NCBI RefSeq assembly: GCF_019802055.1
Contig: NZ_JAHVHW010000007.1
Location: forward strand, 806,001-870,000
DNA: 64,000 bases
Direction of reading: 5' to 3'
From: Ferrimonas balearica
Lineage (GTDB): Bacteria > Pseudomonadota > Gammaproteobacteria > Enterobacterales > Shewanellaceae
Shown here in pieces: positions 26,195 to 35,249 of the stretch (the first letter of the stretch is position 1; each line of letters starts with the position of its first letter). Made by a program: the position numbers and the translations under genes. Under the pieces are notes generated by a model. The model did not search any database. It saw nothing but the letters and a program-made list of their open reading frames with translations, and was not told the DNA's origin.

Positions 26195-26482
26195 TTATTG
26201 ATGGTGTCGTTGCAGTGCCCGGGCCAGTGCGGGTAGACGGGTTAACTGGTGGATACGGCCGCGCCAGCTGGCGTCAGAGAGCGCCGCTTGCCGGTTCTCT
26301 CCGTACTCAATATGGAGCCAGCCCTGGTCATCCAGTGTGGATTGGCGGATGGCGTTCAGAGTGATCACCTGTCCCTCGCCGTAAAATACGACGCTGTCGG
26401 TGCTGACCATCAGGCTACCGGGTTGTGGGGCGGCGTGGCTGTGTTCCGGGCGGAAGAGCATCTGTTCATACAGTGCGGTCAT
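26195..26482 (-). CDS. Small hypothetical protein downstream of regA
   Basis: A 95-residue protein of unknown family starting M-T-A-L-Y-E-Q. The frame is open further upstream, but the chosen ATG has AAGGATG about 6 bases before it. It contains a beta-rich middle and a basic C-terminus; no signal or membrane segment. It follows regA by 138 bp on the same strand. Possible role unknown. Confidence 0.5.
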   Translation of the reverse strand: MTALYEQMLFRPEHSHAAPQPGSLMVSTDSVVFYGEGQVITLNAIRQSTLDDQGWLHIEYGENRQAALSDASWRGRIHQLTRLPALARALQRHHQ

Positions 26483-26620
26483 AGGGACATCCTTATCGTT
26501 ACCCTGTGCTCGCGATCCATCCATAATCGCAGGGGAGCACATTGTAGAGCACCCTGGCCAGACTGCCAAAGCGATGGAGTGCATGGGGTCACTCTCCCAC
26601 TCACCCGGTGGGGATGAGGC

Positions 26621-27181
26621 TCAGACGCCCACAGCCACCCCTTCACTCTCTTCGCACAGCGGTTTTTTCTGCAGCTTTCTTTGCAGTGTTCGGCGGTGCA
26701 TCCCCAGCGCCCTTGCCGTGGCAGAGACATTACCATCGTGCTGACGCAGCGCCTGCTGAAGGTGTTCCCACTCCAGCCGTTTCGGGTTCAGCGGTTTGTC
26801 TTCCGGGGTGTTCGAAACCGCCACCGGGGCGTTCTCCAGTGCGCTGAGCAGGGTTGCGGTATCCACCGGTTTGGCCAGGTAGTGGTTGGCGCCCAATCGC
26901 ATGGCGTCTACCGCGGTGGATACGCTGGCGTAGCCGGTCAGCAGTACCAGTTGAGCCTGCGGCACCGAAGCCCGCAGCGGGGCGATCAGCGCCAGCCCGT
27001 TGTCCTCGCCCAGATTCATATCCAGCAGCAGGTGAGTAGGGCGCCACTGTCGTGCTTTGAGCAGGGCGTCGGTCTTGTTGGCGGACCAGTGGCTGTCGTA
27101 ACCGTGGCGCTCCAGACGGCGGGCGAGTACTGGTCCCAGCAGCGGATCATCCTCGATGATCAGCACCCGTTTGGCACTCAT
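26621..27181 (-). CDS. regA: Response regulator of the RegA/PrrA/ActR type
   Basis: A 186-residue two-component regulator. The receiver domain (about 5-118) has the acidic pair D11/D12, phosphoacceptor D54 in L-L-L-D-M-N, T82 in L-L-T-G-Y-A-S and K104 in L-A-K-P. The C-terminus has the Fis-type helix-turn-helix L-Q-Q-A-L-R-Q-H-D-G-N-V-S-A-T-A-R-A-L-G ending M-H-R-R-T-L-Q-R-K-L, characteristic of RegA/PrrA. In other proteobacteria this pair controls respiration and redox genes. The gene overlaps the kinase gene by 4 bp. Confidence 0.88.
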   Translation of the reverse strand: MSAKRVLIIEDDPLLGPVLARRLERHGYDSHWSANKTDALLKARQWRPTHLLLDMNLGEDNGLALIAPLRASVPQAQLVLLTGYASVSTAVDAMRLGANHYLAKPVDTATLLSALENAPVAVSNTPEDKPLNPKRLEWEHLQQALRQHDGNVSATARALGMHRRTLQRKLQKKPLCEESEGVAVGV

Positions 27182-28380
27182 GCCACCACCTCCGGCAGCC
27201 AGATTCGGGCTTCGGCACCGCCATCAGAGCGGTTGCTCAGTCGCAGCGAGCCGCCGAGGCGCTCCAGAGTGGCGTGGCTGAGCAGCAATCCGACGCCAAG
27301 AGAGTTGCTCTGCACCCGCTGGCGTCCCAGTTTGTCATGTACAGGCCCCAGTCCCGGTCCCCAGTCCCGGAACGTCAGGGCGATGCCCTTGTCTTCCTGC
27401 GCCACTTCCAGTGCCAGCCGGTCACTGCCTTGACGCAGACTGGCCTGAGCGCCGTTGTAGGCCAGCGACAGCAAAGCCGGTTGCAGTGCTGGGTCTCCGC
27501 TGAGCATAGAGCGCTCAACACGCACCTGAAGATCCAGCTCGATTTGAGGCAACAGCAGTTGCAGTTGCTCCTTAAGGCCGGCCAGCAGGGTTTCCAGCGG
27601 CTGTGGCTCAGGGGAGTCACTGCGCAACCGTTCGCTGGTCTGACGCAGGCCGTTCAGGCTTTGCTGGCAGAGGCGCAGCGGCCCGCTCATCTGCGGCAGC
27701 ATGTCGCTGTCCGGGTGGTGTTCCAGCGCCTCTTCGTGCAGCAGTGTGAGGGTGGAAAGAGGGGTCGCCAGTTGGTGAGCCAACTGGGCTGATGCGGTGC
27801 CCAGCGCCAGTAGGTGCTCCTGACGCAGCTGGGCTTCCCGCAGTTGCGCCATCTCCCGCTGCTGTTCACGGCTTCGCAGCGCCATGATGGCGACCACACC
27901 CAGCAATACCGCGCAGGAGAGCAGGAAGTTCAGCCACATCCCCAGGTAGTGCGCGGCCATCTGGGTGCCATGCATCATATGGGCATCGTGGGGCATGGTC
28001 AGCATCATCAGGCTGTATGCCAGACAGGCGATGGCGGCGATCCCCAACACCTGCCTGAAGGGCAGCAGCACGGCGGCAATGGCGACGGGCATCAGCAACA
28101 GAGTGACAAAGGCGTTGGTGGCGCCGCCGGAGAAGTGCAGCCAGAAACCCCACAGCAGGGTATCGACCATCAACTGACTGACCAGGGGCAGGTGACGCTG
28201 TCCCCAGGACAGCGTGGTTACGGCCAGAAAAGCGGCTTCCAGTACCATAACGGCAAGCAGCGGGGGCAGTTCCAGGGTCAGGCCCAGCAGCGAGCCGGTG
28301 CCGGCCACCAAACCCACTTTTAACAATAAGCCCAGTGCCCGCAGCCACCAGAGCTGCTGATGGGGTCGGTAGGAGTTCAT
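27178..28380 (-). CDS. regB: Sensor histidine kinase of the RegB/PrrB type
   Basis: A 400-residue sensor kinase with six membrane helices (about 15-170), then a dimerisation domain with phosphoacceptor His202 in L-A-H-Q-L-A-T-P-L and an HATPase domain (N-box Y-N-G-A-Q-A-S; G-box D-W-G-P-G-L and S-L-G-V-G-L). The RegB quinone-sensing heptapeptide G-G-x-x-N-P-F appears as G-G-A-T-N-A-F (residues 85-91), with Pro replaced by Ala. Cys238 in L-R-L-C-Q-Q lies where RegB has its redox-active cysteine. It likely senses the quinone pool. Target genes are not identifiable here. Confidence 0.86.
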   Translation of the reverse strand: MNSYRPHQQLWWLRALGLLLKVGLVAGTGSLLGLTLELPPLLAVMVLEAAFLAVTTLSWGQRHLPLVSQLMVDTLLWGFWLHFSGGATNAFVTLLLMPVAIAAVLLPFRQVLGIAAIACLAYSLMMLTMPHDAHMMHGTQMAAHYLGMWLNFLLSCAVLLGVVAIMALRSREQQREMAQLREAQLRQEHLLALGTASAQLAHQLATPLSTLTLLHEEALEHHPDSDMLPQMSGPLRLCQQSLNGLRQTSERLRSDSPEPQPLETLLAGLKEQLQLLLPQIELDLQVRVERSMLSGDPALQPALLSLAYNGAQASLRQGSDRLALEVAQEDKGIALTFRDWGPGLGPVHDKLGRQRVQSNSLGVGLLLSHATLERLGGSLRLSNRSDGGAEARIWLPEVVA

Positions 28381-28559
28381 CCTTGTTACCTATTACCTGT
28401 TGGGATAGCGGGCAGATTAGCAGAGTTAAGGGGCTGAAAATGCCAACGATGTGGCAAGTTAGCCTCAAAGCTTATCGGTTGATGCGTCGGGTTGAACCGG
28501 TTGCGCTGCGGGTTTGGGTTGGTTAGCTTGCGATTAACTCAACGTCATGGAGCGCGTTT

Positions 28560-30266
28560 ATGTGGACCCGGACCCGTCCTTTGCTGGCGACAGTCGCCCT
28601 GATATCCACCCTTATCCCTTCTGCCTTAGCCTTTGACCGCATTACCGGAGCGCCTTTCGCATCCCGCTCACCGGTTTACGCCGAGCAGGGGATGGCCGCC
28701 ACCAGCCAGCCCCTGGCCACTCAGGTGGCGTTGGACATTCTGAAGGAGGGCGGCAACGCCATTGATGCGGCGATTGCCGCCAATGCGGTGCTGGGGTTGG
28801 TGGAGCCGACCGGCTGTGGCATCGGCGGCGATCTGTTCGCCATTGTCTGGGACGCCGAAAGCAAGACGCTGCATGGTTTGAACGCCTCCGGTCGCAGCCC
28901 CAAAAGCCTGACGTTGGAAGAGTTTGAGCGGCGCGGGCTGGACGCTATTCCGCCCTACGGGCCCTTGCCCGTTTCAGTGCCCGGAGCGGTGGATGGCTGG
29001 TTTGAGCTGAGTGAGAAGTTTGGCAAGCTGCCGATGAGCCGGGTGTTGGCGCCCGCCATCGACTATGCCGAGCGGGGCTTTATTGTCTCCGATCTGATCG
29101 CCTACTACCTGGACCGCAGCGCTCCGCGACTGGGGCAATATCCTGGATTCCGTGAAACCTTTATGCCCAATGGCGCCATGCCTGCGGTGGGGGAACGGTT
29201 TGCCAACCCCGGCCTGGCCTACAGCTATCGGCTGCTGGCGAAGGAGGGGCGGGAGGCGTTTTACCAGGGGGAGATCGCTCGTCGCATCGACCAGTACATG
29301 AAGGAGAACGGCGGCTTCCTCAGTTATGACGATCTGGCCAGCCACACCAGCGAGTGGGTGAAGCCGGTCAGCGCAGACTACCGGGGCGTCACCGTGTGGG
29401 AACTGCCACCGCCGGGACAGGGGATTGCTGCGCTGCAGATCCTCAAGATCCTGGAGGGCTACGACATCGCCGCCATGGGCCTGGACAGCCCGGAGTATGT
29501 GCACACCTTTGTGGAAGCAAAGAAACTGGCCTTCGCGGACCGCGCCAAGTACTACGCTGACCCGGCGTTTGCGGATATTCCGGTGGCGGGCCTGATCTCC
29601 GAGGCCTACGCCCAGGCACGGCGCGAGGAGATTGGCGAGCGGGCGGCCAAATCGGTGGAACATGGTAATCCGGCCTTGCTCCATGGCGACACCATCTACC
29701 TCACCACCGCCGACAGTGAGGGCAATATGGTGTCGCTGATCCAGAGCAACTACCGGGGTATGGGCTCGGGGATGACTCCGCCGGGATTGGGCTTTGTGCT
29801 TCAGGATCGGGGCCAGTTGTTCACTCTTAAACCGGGCGAGGCCAACACCTACGCACCGGGCAAGCGCCCCTTCCACACCATCATTCCCGCCTTTGCCACC
29901 CGGGAGGGCAAACCCTGGCTATCATTTGGGGTGATGGGGGGCGCTACCCAGCCTCAGGCGCACGCTCAGATCATCATCAATCTGGTGGACTTTGGCATGA
30001 ATCTGCAGGAGGCGGGCGACGCGCCGAGGATTCTCCACACCGGCTCCAGCCAGCCCACCGGTGAGGTGATGACCGATGGCGGCGTGGTCAGTCTGGAGTC
30101 GGGCTTCTCCTACGAGACCAAACGGGAGCTGATGAAGCGAGGCCACGTGATCCAGGAGAATCTCGGCGGCTACGGCGGCTATCAGGCGATCATCTACGAT
30201 GAGGACACCGGCAGCTACATCGGCGCGTCTGAGAGCCGCAAGGATGGTCAGGCGGCGGGTTACTGA
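28560..30266 (+). CDS. ggt: Gamma-glutamyltransferase
   Basis: A 568-residue periplasmic enzyme that hydrolyses or transfers the gamma-glutamyl group of glutathione. It has a signal peptide (cleavage near A-L-A, residue 24). The precursor should autocleave before the nucleophile Thr378 in H-G-D-T-I-Y, giving large and small subunits. G-G-N-A-I-D-A-A-I-A-A-N near residue 64, P-T-G-C-G-I-G-G-D near 83 and the P-F-H-T-I-I-P and G-G-A-T-Q-P-Q-A segments in the small subunit are family landmarks. Length equals the usual 560-590. It stands alone and converges with a small gene on the minus strand, overlapping its end by 7 bp. Confidence 0.94.
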   Translation: MWTRTRPLLATVALISTLIPSALAFDRITGAPFASRSPVYAEQGMAATSQPLATQVALDILKEGGNAIDAAIAANAVLGLVEPTGCGIGGDLFAIVWDAESKTLHGLNASGRSPKSLTLEEFERRGLDAIPPYGPLPVSVPGAVDGWFELSEKFGKLPMSRVLAPAIDYAERGFIVSDLIAYYLDRSAPRLGQYPGFRETFMPNGAMPAVGERFANPGLAYSYRLLAKEGREAFYQGEIARRIDQYMKENGGFLSYDDLASHTSEWVKPVSADYRGVTVWELPPPGQGIAALQILKILEGYDIAAMGLDSPEYVHTFVEAKKLAFADRAKYYADPAFADIPVAGLISEAYAQARREEIGERAAKSVEHGNPALLHGDTIYLTTADSEGNMVSLIQSNYRGMGSGMTPPGLGFVLQDRGQLFTLKPGEANTYAPGKRPFHTIIPAFATREGKPWLSFGVMGGATQPQAHAQIIINLVDFGMNLQEAGDAPRILHTGSSQPTGEVMTDGGVVSLESGFSYETKRELMKRGHVIQENLGGYGGYQAIIYDEDTGSYIGASESRKDGQAAGY

Positions 30267-30478
30267 TCCTCTCCGCACATCTCCAGGTAGGTGTTTGAGG
30301 GGTGGAAGGCGATAGACTCCGCCCCTCTCTCCTCCAGCCAGTCCCGCGCCTGTTTCAGACAGGGCAGCCGCTGCTGCTCCAGCATTTCACCATCCGGGCC
30401 GTAGGTTCGGGCGATGTAGAGATCCCCCTCCAGCGACCAGATGGCGCCTTTTTCTGCGTGAGGTTTTGAGCCAAACAT
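30260..30478 (-). CDS. Small conserved-looking hypothetical protein
   Basis: A 72-residue protein of unknown family with no signal or membrane segment. The ATG at 30478 has GGAGG five bases upstream, better than the GTG codons further up. It is the last gene of a three-gene minus-strand unit (DCC protein, SDR, this gene) and starts 15 bp after the SDR stop. Its 3' end overlaps ggt by 7 bp on the opposite strand. Confidence 0.55.
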   Translation of the reverse strand: MFGSKPHAEKGAIWSLEGDLYIARTYGPDGEMLEQQRLPCLKQARDWLEERGAESIAFHPSNTYLEMCGEDQ

Positions 30479-30492
30479 ACCTGCCTCCACCA

Positions 30493-31200
30493 CTACCAGG
30501 GGACCGGGTTGCCGGTCCAGTCGAGAAAACTCAGGGTGCCATCCGCCTCGGCACCATCCATCAACTGCTGCAGTTGTCGGGCGCTCTGCTCCGGCGTCAG
30601 ACGCTGGCGTCCCTGGGCAAACGGCTCGGAGAGCGGGGAGACAACCGTACCGGGGTGATAGGCAATCAGTTTTACCCCCGGTGCTCTTCGTGCGTACTCC
30701 ACCGCAGCCGATTTGAGCATCATATTGAGGGCCGCCTTGGCGGCGCGGTAGCCATACCAGCCTCCTAACTGATTATCGCTGATACTGCCGACCCGGGCGC
30801 TCAGAACCGCCACGGAGGCCGACCGGCTCTTGCTGAGCAGGGGCAGCAGCGCCTGCAGATAACCCATCGGTCGCACCGCATTAACCTCAAACAGGCGATG
30901 CAACGACTCCCCATCCAGGTGCTCAATACGTCGCTCCGGCTTCAGTCCCGGTTCATGCAGCAGGCCCAACGCGATAACGACGCGCTGCCAGTGGGCGTCG
31001 ATCTCTGCCAGTGCACTGATGGCCCGTTGACGGCCCGCGTCCTGATGGTCCGAGGGGATCCAGCGCAGCAATGGGTGTGTGGTTGGCGGGGCCTGTCGAC
31101 TCAGCGCCACAACGGTTTCACCGCGATCCAGGGCCAGTTGCGTATACGCCTGGGCGATGGCGCTGCCCGCTCCGATCACCAAGGTGTTAGTGGTCGACAT
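30493..31200 (-). CDS. Short-chain dehydrogenase/reductase
   Basis: A 235-residue Rossmann-fold oxidoreductase. The cofactor motif is V-I-G-A-G-S-A-I-A-Q near residue 8, and the catalytic pattern S-A-R...Y-G-Y-R-A-A-K is near residues 140-160 (Ser, Tyr and Lys present). The C-terminus is short, as in C-factor-like SDRs. It overlaps the DCC gene by 14 bp. Such SDR and DCC genes often neighbour photolyase and folE genes in marine bacteria. Substrate unknown. Confidence 0.82.
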   Translation of the reverse strand: MSTTNTLVIGAGSAIAQAYTQLALDRGETVVALSRQAPPTTHPLLRWIPSDHQDAGRQRAISALAEIDAHWQRVVIALGLLHEPGLKPERRIEHLDGESLHRLFEVNAVRPMGYLQALLPLLSKSRSASVAVLSARVGSISDNQLGGWYGYRAAKAALNMMLKSAAVEYARRAPGVKLIAYHPGTVVSPLSEPFAQGRQRLTPEQSARQLQQLMDGAEADGTLSFLDWTGNPVPW

Positions 31201-31573
31201 GGCAACGGTCGCAATGGCGCTGGCCGGTCAGCCAGTAGGAGAGGCGATGACGGTGGCGGGCGAACACCCTGTAGGCGGCGTCAGTTACCGGGCGCACAGG
31301 ACGCCAGCGCAGGGGCGCGGTTAGGTAGCCCAGGCCCACCAGTTTCCATGCCTGATGGGTCACGTCGAGGCCCGTCAGCCAGGTGCCATCTGCAAGACGG
31401 CCGTGCAGAATCGCCATGGCCTGAGTGGGATCCAACTCGGGAAACTGCTCAGTCAGTTTGGGGTCATGGAGGTCGACATACCGGATGCGACCAAGGGGAT
31501 CCCGCGCCCGAAGGGCGTCGATCTCTCGACGGCACAGTGGGCAGTGACTGTCGTAGAAAAGGGTTAAATGCAT
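31187..31573 (-). CDS. DCC-family (DUF393) thiol-disulfide-like protein
   Basis: A 128-residue protein with the DUF393/DCC signature F-Y-D-S-H-C-P-L-C-R-R-E at residues 6-17, resembling the N-terminus of glutaredoxin-like folds. It continues with a Y-V-D-L-H-D strand and a V-T-H-Q-A-W helix. The biochemical function of the family is unsettled, though the C-x2-C suggests thiol redox activity. It is the first gene of the minus-strand unit and faces folE across 131 bp. Confidence 0.82.
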   Translation of the reverse strand: MHLTLFYDSHCPLCRREIDALRARDPLGRIRYVDLHDPKLTEQFPELDPTQAMAILHGRLADGTWLTGLDVTHQAWKLVGLGYLTAPLRWRPVRPVTDAAYRVFARHRHRLSYWLTGQRHCDRCHVDH

Positions 31574-31704
31574 GACAGAATCCCGTTCGTTGGTAACACT
31601 AGGGGGTACGAGTCAACCGGGCGGGATGGATCACGCCTGAAAAGAACCGAACGGCCAGTCTGGCCGTAAGCACAAGGACCGGAAGCGAAAGGGGCGCAGT
31701 AGCC

Positions 31705-32340
31705 ATGACAGAAGAAGCCAAACTGGTGCGCGATGCCTTAATGGCCCGTGGCCTGGAAACGCCGCTGATAGAGAGCGAGCTGACCAACGAACAGAAGTAC
31801 GCCCGCATCAAAGGTCTGATGACTGAGGTGATAGGCACACTGGGTCTGGATCTGCGGGATGACAGCCTGCGGGAGACCCCCCATCGCATCGCCAAAATGT
31901 ACGTCGACGAAATCTTCTCGGGGCTGGATTACCGGCAATTTCCCAAGATGTGCGTTATCGACAACAAGATGGGCGTCGATGAGATGGTTAAGGTGAAGGC
32001 GATCAGCCTTGTCAGCACCTGCGAGCATCACTTTGTCACCATCGACGGCACAGCCACCGTTGCCTACATCCCGGGCAAGAAGGTGATTGGGCTGTCCAAA
32101 ATCAACCGCATCGTTCAGTTCTTCGCTCGCCGTCCCCAGGTTCAGGAGCGGTTGACCCAGCAGGTGCTGGTGGCCCTGCAAACCCTACTGGGCACCGACA
32201 ATGTGGCGGTCTCCATTCAGGCCACCCACTATTGCGTTAAGGCACGTGGGGTGGCAGACGCCAGCTCCTACACCGAAACCACGGCGCTGGGGGGGGTGTT
32301 CAAAACCAAGGCGGCCACCCGGGCTGAGTTTCTGCGATGA
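31705..32340 (+). CDS. folE: GTP cyclohydrolase I
   Basis: A 211-residue enzyme making dihydroneopterin triphosphate from GTP, the first step of tetrahydrofolate and pterin synthesis. Zinc ligands C106 and H109 (S-T-C-E-H-H-F) and C177 (T-H-Y-C-V-K-A-R-G) are present, as are the G-x-K-x-x-G-L-S-K and R-R-P-Q-x-Q-E-R-L-T-Q motifs. Length is close to E. coli FolE (222). AAGGGG lies upstream of the ATG. It overlaps folM by 4 bp (ATGA), so both are co-translated. Confidence 0.95.
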   Translation: MTEEAKLVRDALMARGLETPLIESELTNEQKYARIKGLMTEVIGTLGLDLRDDSLRETPHRIAKMYVDEIFSGLDYRQFPKMCVIDNKMGVDEMVKVKAISLVSTCEHHFVTIDGTATVAYIPGKKVIGLSKINRIVQFFARRPQVQERLTQQVLVALQTLLGTDNVAVSIQATHYCVKARGVADASSYTETTALGGVFKTKAATRAEFLR

Positions 32341-33044
32341 GTGCACCGGTTCTGATCACCGGAGTGGGCAAACGGGTGGGTCTGCATCTGGCACTGGCGT
32401 TTCTGGAGCAGGGCACACCGGTGATTGGTACCTACCGTCAGGAGCGACCGGCGTTGGCAGGGCTTCGGGCAGAGGGTGCCGAGCTATACCCCTGCGACTT
32501 TTATGACCCGGGTGAACTCACCAACCTGATATCCCTTCTGCGGGATCGTCACCCGGCCCTGCGCGCCATCATTCACAATGCGTCGGACTGGCTGAAGGAG
32601 GGGCAGGCACCCGATGCGGAGGTGATGCAGCGGATGATGCAGGTGCATGTCAGCGCTCCCTACCAGCTTAATCTGGGCCTCACCGATGCCCTGATGGCGG
32701 GCGCCGCGCCCACCGCTGACATCATTCATCTTACCGATTATGTGGCGGATACCGGCAGCGCCAAGCACATCGCTTATGCCGCCAGTAAGGCCGCTCTGGC
32801 TAACCTTACTCTCTCCTTTGCGAAACAGCTGGCCCCAACCATCAAAGTGAATGCCATCGCGCCTGCCCTGATCCGCTTTAACGAGCACGACGACGAGGCT
32901 TACCGGCAAAAAGCCCTCGCCAAATCGGTGATGGGCAAAGAGGGTGGCGAAGTGGAGGTGTGGCACACCGTGCAATACCTGATGAACAGTGAGTACATCA
33001 CCGGTCGTACCCTGCATCTGGATGGTGGCCGGCACCTGATCTGA
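32337..33044 (+). CDS. folM: Dihydromonapterin reductase FolM
   Basis: A 235-residue SDR that reduces dihydromonapterin (and weakly dihydrofolate) with NADPH. The opening I-T-G-V-G-K-R-V-G (residues 7-15) differs from ordinary SDRs and is typical of FolM, followed by H-N-A-S-D-W near residue 80 and Y-A-A-S-K near 143. Co-translation with folE supports a role in tetrahydromonapterin synthesis, the cofactor of phenylalanine hydroxylase in gammaproteobacteria. The end is followed by a T-poor gap without a clear terminator. Confidence 0.9.
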   Translation: MSAPVLITGVGKRVGLHLALAFLEQGTPVIGTYRQERPALAGLRAEGAELYPCDFYDPGELTNLISLLRDRHPALRAIIHNASDWLKEGQAPDAEVMQRMMQVHVSAPYQLNLGLTDALMAGAAPTADIIHLTDYVADTGSAKHIAYAASKAALANLTLSFAKQLAPTIKVNAIAPALIRFNEHDDEAYRQKALAKSVMGKEGGEVEVWHTVQYLMNSEYITGRTLHLDGGRHLI

Positions 33045-33118
33045 TAGGGCCAGGTAACCAGGCTTAGCCCCCCTCCCGGTTATCGATAGGGATAGGGAGG
33101 CAAACGCGGTTCAAGCGG

Positions 33119-34300
33119 TCACAGGCTGTAACGGATATCAACGAAGGTGATTGGGCCGGCAACAATGGTTTCGCTAATGCTGCGGACCTCAAAGCGGTTC
33201 TCGCCTTTGTTCAGCGGCCAGACAAAACTCTCGCCCTCTATGTCTACCCATTCTTCCCGGTTCTGGCGGATCTGAAAATGCGAAAAACGGTCCATTGCGG
33301 TGTAAAACTGCATTGAAATCTCGCCTTTCGCAGCGAAACGCCACTGATGCTCAAGGTACTGCTCGTTGGTTTCAATGCCATGCTCTTCCATCAGTGTCTG
33401 GAAGTCAGACTGAGCATTAGGAAGGGCTGTCATCGCGATTGATGTCTTATTCAGCTCCGGGTAGGCGATATCGGGATTTTGGGTAAAAAGCTTGGGGTAC
33501 TCTGAGCCCATTCCCTGAAAAGTGAGTGGCGGTGTTTTGGCCTCCATCATCAGAAACACACGCTGTCGCTCTCCATACAAATGGCGTGAAGAGATGTGGA
33601 AGCCAAGGTAGTTGGATAGGAAGTTGGCGTAGTCGGACTTTATCGCCTCGACATCCAGCTGGTTTAACCGTGCAAACTGCTCCGTCACCAGGAATTGGAT
33701 CTGGTCATACTGCTGTTGGCGTTTAAGCTGATAGATATCGTGGATATTGAGATATTCGCCATTGTGCAGGGCATAGATGCTGAACTGTGGGTCGAAGAAC
33801 ACCCACTTACCCAATGCATTGGACCATACCTCAGTGGCCACATGGCCCATACCAAAACCGCCGTAGGCAACCTCCGAGGTCTGGAGCCCAATCTGTCGGG
33901 TATGGTGTCCCATGGCGGAGAGGATATCGGCCATCACCTGGCCATATTCGACACAGCGGTAACGCTCCCCTTCATCATGCACTTTTTTCAGAATATCCAG
34001 TGAGCTGGTCCCCGCCGGAGGTTGATTCATGCCATCGTGTTGCCACTGGCTAGCGACCCAGTCCATCACATCGATAAACAGTTGTGGATCCTTGTTGTTT
34101 TGAAACCTCGCGCGCTCGAAAACGTAAGTGGTGAGCGCGTTATCGTCCGTGGTTTTTAGCTCTTCAGGCTGTTCAACGATGACGCTCTGGTAATTATTCG
34201 TTGCGGTAATCTCAATCTTATTCAGCGTTTCGCCAACAGCGGAAAGCGGAAAACAGCTTATTGCCAGCAGGGTTGCAGCCAACCGATAACCAAGTTGCAT
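33119..34300 (-). CDS. Exported transglutaminase-like protein
   Basis: A 393-residue protein with a signal peptide (about 1-24, cleavage after S-A-V-G). Residues about 110-180 carry the transglutaminase-like Cys-His-Asp arrangement: R-C-V-E-Y-G-Q, G-H-V-A-T-E-V-W and F-F-D-P-Q. The rest is of unknown fold. The chosen ATG has GGAG six bases upstream; earlier in-frame ATGs lack it and would lengthen the N-terminus before the signal. It may act as a periplasmic peptidase. It stands alone. Confidence 0.65.
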   Translation of the reverse strand: MQLGYRLAATLLAISCFPLSAVGETLNKIEITATNNYQSVIVEQPEELKTTDDNALTTYVFERARFQNNKDPQLFIDVMDWVASQWQHDGMNQPPAGTSSLDILKKVHDEGERYRCVEYGQVMADILSAMGHHTRQIGLQTSEVAYGGFGMGHVATEVWSNALGKWVFFDPQFSIYALHNGEYLNIHDIYQLKRQQQYDQIQFLVTEQFARLNQLDVEAIKSDYANFLSNYLGFHISSRHLYGERQRVFLMMEAKTPPLTFQGMGSEYPKLFTQNPDIAYPELNKTSIAMTALPNAQSDFQTLMEEHGIETNEQYLEHQWRFAAKGEISMQFYTAMDRFSHFQIRQNREEWVDIEGESFVWPLNKGENRFEVRSISETIVAGPITFVDIRYSL

Positions 34301-34457
34301 TTGACACTCCATGTCATTGAAAGATTCATACACACCCCCGGACGTTGTCAGGCGTCCAGAGGATATTTAATTCGGGTTCGCAAAGAACGTGAATGCGCAA
34401 TACCTGAAACCTGGGCGCTGGCCAGCAGAACCGTGGGCATCTTGTTCAGTGGTGTCT

Positions 34458-35030
34458 TTACGACTCCGGGGGTTCAGAGGTGTGCTCCACTTCCCAGGCG
34501 TTCTCACGGTGCTGGGCGCCGTAGCGCATCAGGTAGCGGACGGTGGGTCCGAGTCTGATGCAGGCAAAGGCGACGGCCACTACCGCGGCAATCAGGTAGA
34601 AGGGCTCATTCAGAAACGACAGACTGAAGTCCGAAGGGTCGAGGTTGGCGATGCCAATAACCGTCGCCCCCAGGCCCATGACAAACAGAAGATTGAGCAG
34701 CAGGAAGGATTCCTTAAAACGGGACTGCACCTTGGCCACTTTGGGGTTGCTCCGGCTTATCAGGACCTGAACCGTTTTTCCTGGTGCCAGGTTGTGTTTG
34801 CGGGCGTCCACTTCGGCTTTGAATCTGAGGGTGACGTCGGTGCGATATTCAATAATGGGCAACACCACCTTCCGGGTGCTGTTGCCGGAGCGCTGCGTTT
34901 CCTCTTTAAGATCCACAACCGTTCCGCTGACGTCGGTGCAGTTGGCAAGAAACCCCTTTTCCACCCGGCGGCCGAACAGGCTCGCTGCAATAAACAGCAG
35001 CCCCCCCAAAATGAACACCAGTGCTTTCAT
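34458..35030 (-). CDS. DUF3592-type membrane protein
   Basis: A 190-residue protein with an N-terminal helix (about 2-18), a DUF3592-like beta segment with V-S-G-T-V-V-D and V-L-P-I-I-E-Y and P-G-K-T-V-Q-V-L (about 35-100), and two C-terminal helices. Function unknown. Of two adjacent ATGs, the inner one (35030) is five bases from GGAGG and preferred. The open frame beyond it is not credible. Confidence 0.68.
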   Translation of the reverse strand: MKALVFILGGLLFIAASLFGRRVEKGFLANCTDVSGTVVDLKEETQRSGNSTRKVVLPIIEYRTDVTLRFKAEVDARKHNLAPGKTVQVLISRSNPKVAKVQSRFKESFLLLNLLFVMGLGATVIGIANLDPSDFSLSFLNEPFYLIAAVVAVAFACIRLGPTVRYLMRYGAQHRENAWEVEHTSEPPES

Positions 35031-35249
35031 CATTGCCTCCCTGACGTGATGGCCCCAATCCGCAGCATCCCTGCCGATTCTCTGGTCAGCGGTGAACCTA
35101 TCACTACCGGGTGGGCGAATCAAAGCGGTCTGTTTCCCAAGGAAAAATCTAATGGATAAGGGGCATCGTCCGGACGGGATCCGCTTGCGTGCACTCAGGG
35201 TTTGCGTCACTGTGGAAGGGTCACTGTTCAGGCTCAGGAACCCATCAGC

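Noticed and set aside
31574-31704. ChrR/sigma-E or LitR-type promoter between the DCC gene and folE
   Set aside because: A TGATCC hexamer exists on the minus strand, but no matching -10 follows at the expected distance and no clean CarH/LitR-type palindrome was found.
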